Below, piece after piece: positions 7,164 through 12,215 of a DNA stretch of 12,215 bases. Location of the stretch: positions 1 through 12,215 of the forward strand of contig DIDB01000212.1 of the NCBI GenBank assembly GCA_002417905.1, read 5' to 3'. Under the pieces are notes generated by a model. It was not told the origin of the DNA, did not search any database, and saw only the letters and a program-made list of their open reading frames with translations. A program made the translations under genes and the position numbers. Position 1 is the stretch's first letter, and each line of letters begins with the position of its first letter. Source of the stretch: Pseudomonadaceae bacterium UBA5811 (lineage in GTDB: Bacteria; Pseudomonadota; Gammaproteobacteria; Pseudomonadales; Pseudomonadaceae).

Positions 7164-7868
7164 ATGAGTGATCTTCCCCAGGCCGGTATGCCTCCACGGC
7201 GTACCATCAAAAGTTTTGTCATGCGGGCCGGCCGGATGACTGAAGGCCAGCAGCGCGGGCTGGAGCAGGGCTGGCCCCGCTTTGGCCTGGCGCTGTCCGG
7301 CGGGCTGCAGGACTTTGCCGGGGTGTTTGGCCGTACGGCGCCGCTGACGCTGGAGATTGGCTTTGGCATGGGCCATTCCACCCTGGAAATGGCCCGGCAG
7401 AGCCCGGATGAAGACTTTATCGGGATTGAGGTCCACCGGCCCGGGGTGGGCGCACTGCTTAACGGCGTGCTGGCCAGCCAGCTGACCAATCTGCGGGTTT
7501 ATAGCAGTGATGCGCTGGATGTGCTGCGCCAGTGTGTGCCGGATGCCCGTCTGGACCGGGTGCTGCTGTTTTTTCCTGATCCATGGCATAAAAGCCGCCA
7601 TCACAAGCGACGCATTGTCCAGCCGGCCTTTGCTGAACTGGTCCGCCAGAAACTGCGTCCGGGGGGCGTGCTGCATATGGCCACCGACTGGCAGCCCTAC
7701 GCGGAGCAGATGCTGGAGGTGATGAATGCGGCGCCGGGCTATCACAATCTGGCCCCCGATGGGGGCTATATCCCGCGTCCGGCAGAGCGCCCGGTGACCA
7801 AGTTCGAGCGGCGGGGCGAGCGGCTGGGGCATGGTGTCCGGGATCTGAAATTTGTCCGGGCGGACTGA
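7164..7868 (+). CDS. trmB: tRNA (guanine(46)-N7)-methyltransferase TrmB
   Basis: TrmB uses S-adenosylmethionine to methylate G46 in the tRNA variable loop. The product has 234 residues (E. coli 239). Visible motifs are the SAM-binding [15 protein letters not shown] (63-77), [12 protein letters not shown] (85-96), the family hallmark [15 protein letters not shown] (136-150), MATDW (172-176) and the C-terminal [12 protein letters not shown] (212-223). The ATG at 7164 has a weak SD (GAGA, 7151-7154). A strong terminator lies directly upstream and no clear promoter was seen between them, so its transcription source is unclear. The TGA stop abuts the hemW stop on the other strand. Confidence 0.96.
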   Translation: MSDLPQAGMPPRRTIKSFVMRAGRMTEGQQRGLEQGWPRFGLALSGGLQDFAGVFGRTAPLTLEIGFGMGHSTLEMARQSPDEDFIGIEVHRPGVGALLNGVLASQLTNLRVYSSDALDVLRQCVPDARLDRVLLFFPDPWHKSRHHKRRIVQPAFAELVRQKLRPGGVLHMATDWQPYAEQMLEVMNAAPGYHNLAPDGGYIPRPAERPVTKFERRGERLGHGVRDLKFVRAD

Positions 7869-9002
7869 TCAGGGCAGAAACAGCTGTAGCAGGTCGTTAA
7901 GAAACAGCTGGCCCTTTGCCGTGGCGACCAGCCGCTGCGGGTCCGGATCCAGCAGGCCGCGCTGCTCGGCCTGCTGGCGGGGCAGCTGTTCCGGAGGCAG
8001 GCCGGTACGGGCACTGAACAAGCTTACGGGGACACCCCCGGTCAGGCGCAAGGCATTCATCAGGAACTCAAACACGAGTTCAGCTTCATCCAGCGGGTGC
8101 TCACCTGCCAGCCGCTCTGGCCCCGCCAGATATTCTCCGGGGGCTCGAACTTTCCAGCGGCGGTGTACCCGGCCATCCGCTCCGGTCAGCTTGCCATGGG
8201 CACCGGCCCCCAGCCCGACAAAATCACCAAAGGTCCAGTAATTGAGGTTATGCCGTGCCTGCCGGCCCGGCTGGCAGTAGGCTGAGGTTTCATAATGCTG
8301 GTAGCCCCGGCTGGCCAGCAGCTGCTGGCCAGCCTGCTGGATGGCCCACAGGCTGTCTTCGTCTGGCAGCACCGGGGGCTGGTGCCAGAAGCGGGTGTCG
8401 GGCTCCAGGGTCAGCTGATACCAGGACAGATGGGCGGGCTGCCAGGCCAGGGCAGTTTCCAGATCAGCCAGGGCCAGCTCCGGGGTCTGGCCGGGCAGGC
8501 CATGCATCAGGTCCAGATTGAAATTGTCAAACCCGGCCGCCAGGGCCATATCGATGGCCTGCCGGGCCCGGGCTGCATCATGTACCCGGCCCAGCGCCCG
8601 CAGCTGCGGGTCCTGGAAACTCTGGATGCCGATGGACAGCCGGTTGATGCCCAGCTGCCGGTAATCTCGGAACCGGGTCTGGTCAAGGGTGCCCGGATTG
8701 GCTTCCAGGGTGATTTCAATCCCGCTGGCAAAGCCGGCCAGCTGCTCCAGCCGGGCCAGAATCTGCTCCAGGGCGGCCGGAGAAAACAGGCTTGGCGTGC
8801 CGCCACCAAAAAAGACCGAAACCAGGGGCCGGCCCTGCAGGACCGGCTGCTCCTGCTGCAGGTCGGCCAGCAGGGCCTGTCGATAGGCTGCCTCGGGCAA
8901 TGGCCCGCTCAGGGTATGGGAGTTGAAGTCGCAGTAGGGGCATTTGCGCAGGCACCAGGGAAGGTGCACATAGGCAGCCAGCGGCGGCAGTGGCGGTTTC
9001 AC
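7869..9002 (-). CDS. hemW: HemW, radical-SAM haem chaperone (formerly HemN-like)
   Basis: HemW is related to coproporphyrinogen dehydrogenase HemN. It is now viewed as a haem-binding chaperone with a [4Fe-4S] cluster rather than the dehydrogenase itself. With the GTG at 9002 the product has 377 residues (E. coli 378). The radical-SAM cluster motif is CLRKCPYC (17-24; C17, C21, C24), the spacing of HemW rather than HemN. GGGTPS (66-71), [16 protein letters not shown] and [10 protein letters not shown] follow. The frame is open to 9092, but that upstream part lies over rdgB, is proline- and arginine-rich and is not HemW-like. The chosen GTG overlaps the rdgB stop as GTGA, which suggests translational coupling. 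Confidence 0.94.
   Translation of the reverse strand: MKPPLPPLAAYVHLPWCLRKCPYCDFNSHTLSGPLPEAAYRQALLADLQQEQPVLQGRPLVSVFFGGGTPSLFSPAALEQILARLEQLAGFASGIEITLEANPGTLDQTRFRDYRQLGINRLSIGIQSFQDPQLRALGRVHDAARARQAIDMALAAGFDNFNLDLMHGLPGQTPELALADLETALAWQPAHLSWYQLTLEPDTRFWHQPPVLPDEDSLWAIQQAGQQLLASRGYQHYETSAYCQPGRQARHNLNYWTFGDFVGLGAGAHGKLTGADGRVHRRWKVRAPGEYLAGPERLAGEHPLDEAELVFEFLMNALRLTGGVPVSLFSARTGLPPEQLPRQQAEQRGLLDPDPQRLVATAKGQLFLNDLLQLFLP
8309..8334. repeat. 26-bp perfect palindrome inside hemW
   Basis: The 13-base arm GGCTGGCCAGCAG is followed directly by its exact reverse complement, with no spacer. It lies in codons for a Q-Q-L-L-A-S-type stretch of HemW. Frequent CTG, GCC and CAG codons make such palindromes more likely than in random DNA, and no function is assigned. 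Confidence 0.7.
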
Positions 9003-9592
9003 AGGCCGAGGCGCGCGCGCAGCAGGGCCATGGCCCGGGCCCGGTGGCTGAGGCGGTTTTTGCCGGCTGCGGGCAGTTCGGCACTGCTGCACTGGCTTTC
9101 TGGCACCCAGAACAGCGGGTCGTAGCCAAAGCCGTTGTCCCCCCTGGGCTCACGGAGAATCCGGCCTTCCCACAGCCCTTCGCAGAGGATGGGCAACGGA
9201 TCTTCCGCATGGTGAACCAGCGCCAGGACACAGACAAAGCGGGCGGTCCGCCGGGCTTCGGGCACGTCCTGCAGGGCTGCCAGCAGCTTGGCATTGTTGG
9301 CGGCATCGCCCTGGCCATCCGCATAGCGGGCCGAGCAGATGCCGGGGGCACCGTCCAGGGCATCCACCACCAGCCCGGAATCATCGGCCAGCGCCGGCCG
9401 GCCGGATACCCGGGCGGCATGGCGGGCTTTCAGCAGGGCATTTTCCACAAAGGACAGCCCGGTTTCTTCCGGCTCTACCGGGCTGAAATGGCTGACCGGC
9501 CAGACGTTGACCTGTCCATCCAGCAGGGCCTGGAGTTCGTGCAGCTTGCCACGGTTATGGCTGGCCAGCACCAGTTCGCTGATCGGGGACAT
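8999..9592 (-). CDS. rdgB: RdgB, dITP/XTP pyrophosphatase (Ham1 family)
   Basis: RdgB hydrolyses non-canonical purine nucleoside triphosphates (ITP, dITP, XTP) to monophosphates and so keeps them out of DNA and RNA. The product has 197 residues, the E. coli length. Motifs are the N-terminal [11 protein letters not shown] (10-20), [13 protein letters not shown] (48-60), [16 protein letters not shown] (69-84) with the acidic metal-binding residues, [11 protein letters not shown] (151-161) and LSHRARA (181-187). The ATG at 9592 is preceded by GAGGAA 6 nt away. An in-frame extension to 9643 would overlap metW and lacks family similarity. The gene sits between metW and hemW with overlapping signals on both sides. 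Confidence 0.96.
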   Translation of the reverse strand: MSPISELVLASHNRGKLHELQALLDGQVNVWPVSHFSPVEPEETGLSFVENALLKARHAARVSGRPALADDSGLVVDALDGAPGICSARYADGQGDAANNAKLLAALQDVPEARRTARFVCVLALVHHAEDPLPILCEGLWEGRILREPRGDNGFGYDPLFWVPESQCSSAELPAAGKNRLSHRARAMALLRARLGL

Positions 9593-9598
9593 GGGGTG

Positions 9599-9604
9599 TT
9601 CCTC
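9599..9604 (-). promoter_or_regulatory. Shine-Dalgarno of rdgB, shared with the metW stop
   Basis: GAGGAA on the minus strand lies 6 nt before the rdgB ATG. Its first two bases are also the last two of the metW TGA, so ribosomes ending metW sit on the rdgB initiation site. Confidence 0.8.
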
Positions 9605-10199
9605 AGGCTTTTCCGGCAATCCGGTAAATACCGATTTCGCCAAACAGGTTGGGCCACAGCCGGCTGGCCAGCCCGTGGTGGTGCTGGCGGTCTACGGCCA
9701 GCCGGTTTTTGACTTCCAGATTCAGGGCCCGGCACAGGTCCTCAAAATCGGCAAAGGTGCAGAAATGGATATTGGGCGTGTTGTACCAGGTATGGGGCAG
9801 GTATTCGGAGACCGGCATCCGCCCCTTGCTGGCCAGATACCAGCGGCAGCGCCAGTGGCCGAAGTTGGGGAAGGTCAGGATGCACTCGCGGCCGACCCGC
9901 AGCATTTCTTTCAGCAGCAGGTCCGGATAATGCACGGCCTGCAGGGCCTGGGTCATGATCACCACATCAAAGCTGTCGCTGGCAAAATTGCCCAGCCCCT
10001 TGTCCAGATCCTGGTCCAGTACGTTGATGCCGTTCTGCAGGCAGCAGGCAATATTGTCCGGGTCGATTTCCAGCCCATACCCCTGCACCTGCTTGCGCTC
10101 GCGCAGGCCGGCCAGCAGTTCGCCCTGGCCACAGCCCAGGTCCAGTACCCGGCTGCCGGGCCGGATCCATTTCTGGATAAGTTCCAGATCCGCTCGCAT
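9603..10199 (-). CDS. metW: Methionine biosynthesis protein MetW
   Basis: MetW is a methyltransferase-fold protein that partners MetX in methionine synthesis; its exact reaction is not settled. The product has 198 residues, as usual. The N-terminal SAM-type motif is [13 protein letters not shown] (17-29), followed by [27 protein letters not shown] and the MetW-typical segment [39 protein letters not shown] is also characteristic. The ATG at 10199 lies 4 nt after the metX stop, and its SD (GAGGTG, spacing 7) lies in the last metX codons, so metX-metW are coupled. The TGA stop forms part of the rdgB SD. Confidence 0.96.
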   Translation of the reverse strand: MRADLELIQKWIRPGSRVLDLGCGQGELLAGLRERKQVQGYGLEIDPDNIACCLQNGINVLDQDLDKGLGNFASDSFDVVIMTQALQAVHYPDLLLKEMLRVGRECILTFPNFGHWRCRWYLASKGRMPVSEYLPHTWYNTPNIHFCTFADFEDLCRALNLEVKNRLAVDRQHHHGLASRLWPNLFGEIGIYRIAGKA

Positions 10200-10203
10200 G
10201 GTC

Positions 10204-11295
10204 TTACACCTCGATCCGGTTCATATAGGCGCTGAAGGCCTGCAGGTAGCGCGGGATGGGCAGCAGAAAGGCATCATGTCCCTGGGGCGCGTCGATTTCC
10301 ACATAGCTGACCTCCTTGCCGGCATCCACCAGCGCATCGACGATTTCCCGGGAGCGGGCCGGGGAGAAGCGCCAGTCGGTGGTAAAGGACATCAGGAAAA
10401 AGCGCGCCCGGGCCGGGGCCAGTTCGCCCAGCTCGAAATAATCCAGGGCCTTGGTCATCAGCAGATAGGTGTTGGCATCAAAGCGCCCGGAGAACTCCTC
10501 ACCCTGATAGCGCAGGTAACTTTCCACCTGGAACTGTGCGCTGCTGAAGTCATAGTTGAGGGTGTCGCTTTTCATGTCCCGGCCGAATTTTTCGCCCATG
10601 GCATCATCGGACAGGTAGGTAATATGGCCGACCATCCGCGCCAGCATCAGGCCCTTTTTCGGGATGCCTTCAGGGTAGTCCGGGTCGGAGAGAATCGCCT
10701 GGCGGGCCACCTCGTTAAAGGCGATGTTCTGGGCCGACAGGCGTGGTGCGGTGGCAATGGCCACGCAGTGCCGGACCCGTTCCGGATAGGCCAGGCTCCA
10801 GTGCAGGGCCTGCATGCCGCCCAGACTGCCGCCAATGATTGCCGCCCACTGGCGGATGCCCAGCCGATCGGCCAGCCGGGCCTGGCTGTTGACCCAGTCC
10901 TCCACCGTGACAATGGGGAAGCGGGCACCATAGGGCTGGCCGCTGTCCGGGTCGATGGAGCGCGGGCCGGTGGAGCCGTTGCAGCCGCCCAGGTTGTTCA
11001 GGCTGACCACAAAAAAGCGCCGGGTGTCGATGGCCTTGCCCGGGCCGATGCAGCTGTCCCACCAGCCGGGCTTGCGCTCGTCCATGCTGTGGTAGCCGGC
11101 CGCATGATGGTGGCCGGACAGGGCATGGCAGATCAGCACCGCGTTGCTGCCGTCCGCATTCAGGGTGCCATACGTCTCGTAGATCAGCTGATAGTCGGTC
11201 AGCGTGCGGCCGCTGGACAGCGCCAGGGGGGCAGTGAACTGCGCGATTTTCGGGCTGACCAGACCGACGGAACCGGCAGGGAGAACAGTGGGCAT
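10204..11295 (-). CDS. metX: MetX, homoserine O-acyltransferase (acetyl or succinyl)
   Basis: MetX activates the hydroxyl of homoserine as an acyl ester, the first committed step to methionine. It is an alpha/beta-hydrolase fold protein of 363 residues. The elements [14 protein letters not shown] (54-67), [16 protein letters not shown] (99-114), the nucleophile elbow GGSLGGMQ (155-162, S157), FTTDWRFSP (304-312, D307) and QGHDAF (338-343, H340) give the expected Ser-Asp-His triad. Gammaproteobacterial MetX proteins of the Pseudomonas type are reported to use succinyl-CoA despite their historical acetyltransferase name; I cannot decide the donor here. The ATG at 11295 has only a weak SD. A run-on hairpin and a -10-like TAAAAT lie just upstream, and metW follows after 4 nt. 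Confidence 0.96.
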   Translation of the reverse strand: MPTVLPAGSVGLVSPKIAQFTAPLALSSGRTLTDYQLIYETYGTLNADGSNAVLICHALSGHHHAAGYHSMDERKPGWWDSCIGPGKAIDTRRFFVVSLNNLGGCNGSTGPRSIDPDSGQPYGARFPIVTVEDWVNSQARLADRLGIRQWAAIIGGSLGGMQALHWSLAYPERVRHCVAIATAPRLSAQNIAFNEVARQAILSDPDYPEGIPKKGLMLARMVGHITYLSDDAMGEKFGRDMKSDTLNYDFSSAQFQVESYLRYQGEEFSGRFDANTYLLMTKALDYFELGELAPARARFFLMSFTTDWRFSPARSREIVDALVDAGKEVSYVEIDAPQGHDAFLLPIPRYLQAFSAYMNRIEV

Positions 11296-11326
11296 TGATC
11301 GGCTCGGGCAAAGGGAAATGCTGCGG

Positions 11327-11332
11327 ATTTTA
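11327..11332 (-). promoter_or_regulatory. Possible -10 element for metX
   Basis: TAAAAT on the minus strand would place the start near 11320, about 25 nt before the metX ATG. No -35-like hexamer is found 16-18 nt upstream, where the hairpin lies instead. The assignment is weak. No SAM riboswitch or S-box fits in this 79-bp gap. Confidence 0.3.
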
Positions 11333-11341
11333 CTGCATTAT

Positions 11342-11372
11342 CCGGTGGACCGGGGGCTGCCCGGTCCACCGG
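11342..11372 (-). other. Perfect 13-bp hairpin between yggT and metX
   Basis: CCGGTGGACCGGG (11342-11354) pairs fully with CCCGGTCCACCGG (11360-11372) around a 5-nt loop. It begins 2 nt after the yggT stop in the direction of transcription. No U-tract follows on the minus strand (the next bases are ATAATGCAG), so it is not a standard intrinsic terminator. It may slow transcription, protect the 3' end of the yggT message or mark a processing site. Confidence 0.75.
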
Positions 11373-11374
11373 GT

Positions 11375-11965
11375 TCAGGCCTGCCAGAACAGCAGGGCCG
11401 GCATGTGGGTGATCACGCCCAGATTGCGGACTACCAGCATGTCCAGCAGTTGCAGGGCGAGAAAGGCAAAGATCGGCGAAATGTCCAGCCCGCCCAGATC
11501 GGGCAGCAGGCGCCGGAATGGCACCAGCAGGGGCTCGCACAGCTGGTTGACCAGCTGTACCGCCGGGTTGTAGCTGTTTGGGGCGACCCAGGACAGGATC
11601 ACCCCGGCGATCAGGGCAAAATAAAAGATTTTCAGGAACAGTCCCAGTACCCCGATGACGGCCCAGACCAGCAGGGCCAGCGGATTGCCCGGGGTACCGT
11701 AAGCCAGCAGGAGCATCAGGACCATCAGCAGGAGCTGCACCAGCAGGGCCAGCACCAGTGAGGCCAGATCCAGCCCGCCCAGACTGGGCACCACCCGGCG
11801 CAGCGGACGCAGCAGCGGATGGGTGGCCCGGACCACAAACTGGCTCAGGGGGTTATAAAAATCGGCGCGGACCAGCTGCAGGATAAAGCGCAGCAGGACC
11901 ACCAGCAGATACAGGTTGCCGAGGGTTTGCAGGATCAGGATGCCTGCACTGTCCAGTCCGGTCAT
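11375..11965 (-). CDS. yggT: YggT family membrane protein with two YGGT repeats
   Basis: This integral inner-membrane protein has 196 residues. It is built from two homologous YGGT units. Unit 1 carries YNPLSQFVVRATHPLLRPLR (37-56) followed by RVVPSLGGLDLA, and unit 2 carries YNPAVQLVNQLCEPLLVPFR (132-151) followed by RLLPDLGGLDIS. Four or more hydrophobic segments lie at about 9-31, 67-89, 97-128 and 164-180. The family is linked to cell-shape or envelope maintenance and to ion homeostasis, but no molecular function is established. The ATG at 11965 has a strong SD (AAGGAGA, 11971-11977, spacing 5). It follows proC by 14 nt, so the two should be one operon. Confidence 0.93.
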   Translation of the reverse strand: MTGLDSAGILILQTLGNLYLLVVLLRFILQLVRADFYNPLSQFVVRATHPLLRPLRRVVPSLGGLDLASLVLALLVQLLLMVLMLLLAYGTPGNPLALLVWAVIGVLGLFLKIFYFALIAGVILSWVAPNSYNPAVQLVNQLCEPLLVPFRRLLPDLGGLDISPIFAFLALQLLDMLVVRNLGVITHMPALLFWQA

Positions 11966-11970
11966 GACGT

Positions 11971-11977
11971 TCTCCTT
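11971..11977 (-). promoter_or_regulatory. Shine-Dalgarno of yggT
   Basis: AAGGAGA lies in the 14-nt gap between the proC stop and the yggT ATG, 5 nt before the start. It is the strongest ribosome-binding site in the window. Confidence 0.85.
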
Positions 11978-11979
11978 GG

Positions 11980-12215
11980 TCAGTGGCCCAGCTGTCTGGC
12001 CAGCTCGGCCGAGCGGGTGGCGGCAGCCTGGAGGGCCTGGTCGACCAGCGCCTCAAAACCGCCAGAGAGGAAGGTGTTGATGGCGGCCTCCGTGGTGCCA
12101 TTGGGCGAGGTGACCTGGCGGCGCAGCTCGCTGGCGGCCAGCCCGTTCTCGCAGGCCATGCGGGCCGCCCCCAGTGCCGTCTGGCTGGCCAGTCTGGCCG
12201 CAGTGCTTTCCGGGT
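11980..12215 (-). CDS. proC: ProC, pyrroline-5-carboxylate reductase (5' part outside window)
   Basis: ProC reduces pyrroline-5-carboxylate to proline with NAD(P)H, the last step of proline synthesis. Only the C-terminal 78 codons including the stop are present; the gene runs out of the window at 12215. The visible part has the dimerisation-domain pattern: ARLASQTALGAARMA, then LRRQVTSPNGTTEAAI with the P5CR C-terminal signature, then FLSGGFEALVDQALQAA and a terminal RSAELARQLGH. The NAD(P)-binding N-terminus cannot be checked. It is followed at 14 nt by yggT, the usual proC-yggT pair. Confidence 0.93.
   Translation of the reverse strand, partial: PESTAARLASQTALGAARMACENGLAASELRRQVTSPNGTTEAAINTFLSGGFEALVDQALQAAATRSAELARQLGH

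Noticed and set aside
6304..7197. 297-codon minus-strand open frame over thiG
   Set aside because: It mirrors the thiG codons, has no family similarity and would cross the thiG terminator.
9003..9092. N-terminal extension of HemW to 9092
   Set aside because: It overlaps rdgB, is Pro/Arg-rich and would make the protein 30 residues longer than its family; the GTG at 9002 fits better.
8295..9125. 276-codon plus-strand open frame over hemW and rdgB
   Set aside because: It is antisense to two well-supported genes and has no recognisable domain.
9955..11298. 447-codon plus-strand open frame, longer than metX on the opposite strand
   Set aside because: It is antisense to metX and metW, both clear homologues with catalytic residues in place. 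The frame's protein is low-complexity and like no known family; long antisense frames are common at this G+C content.
11296..11374. SAM riboswitch before metX
   Set aside because: The gap holds one simple hairpin; no multi-stem aptamer or conserved SAM-binding core is visible.
1..12215. CRISPR array, tRNA/rRNA genes, transposase or phage genes
   Set aside because: No regular direct repeats, no tRNA-like cloverleaf segments and no mobile-element proteins were seen on either strand.

Overview
The window is G+C-rich chromosomal core DNA from a gammaproteobacterium. The order ftsE-ftsX-rpoH ... mtgA / DUF423-thiS-thiG-trmB / hemW-rdgB-metW-metX-yggT-proC is the one I recall from Pseudomonas chromosomes, so a Pseudomonadales-like or Oceanospirillales-like host is likely; the species cannot be named from this. 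There are no tRNAs, rRNAs, insertion sequences, phage genes or CRISPR arrays.

Left part (1-2640, plus strand): the 3' part of ftsE (about 20 N-terminal codons lie outside the window), then ftsX, which overlaps it in ATGA, then the heat-shock sigma factor rpoH. rpoH has a sigma-E-type promoter just upstream and a strong intrinsic terminator downstream. FtsE and FtsX form the divisome ABC complex that controls peptidoglycan hydrolysis at the septum; the RpoH promoter links envelope stress to the cytoplasmic heat-shock response.

Middle part (2655-5549, minus strand): a membrane-anchored PAS-GGDEF-EAL c-di-GMP signalling gene, broken by one in-frame TAG inside the GGDEF domain. An AT-rich leader follows, with an extended -10 promoter overlapped by an inverted repeat. 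Next is mtgA, a monofunctional peptidoglycan glycosyltransferase that appears to start at TTG.

Right-centre (5604-7868, plus strand): a small DUF423 membrane protein, then thiS and thiG, which make the thiazole half of thiamine, expressed from a recognisable sigma-70 promoter. A strong terminator separates thiG from trmB, the tRNA m7G46 methyltransferase. The trmB and hemW stop codons abut tail to tail with no spacer.

Right part (7869-12215, minus strand; transcription runs right to left): proC (3' part only), yggT, metX, metW, rdgB and hemW. These are tightly packed, with SD sequences inside preceding genes, a TGA that forms part of the next SD, and a GTGA overlap. They cover proline synthesis, a YggT membrane protein, methionine synthesis (MetX/MetW), clean-up of non-canonical purine nucleotides (RdgB) and haem handling (HemW). 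A 13-bp perfect hairpin directly after yggT, with no U-tract, divides this run.

I found no clearly novel system. The items most worth a second look are the amber codon in an otherwise intact c-di-GMP gene, the promoter-overlapping inverted repeat upstream of it, and the sigma-E-like promoter of rpoH.
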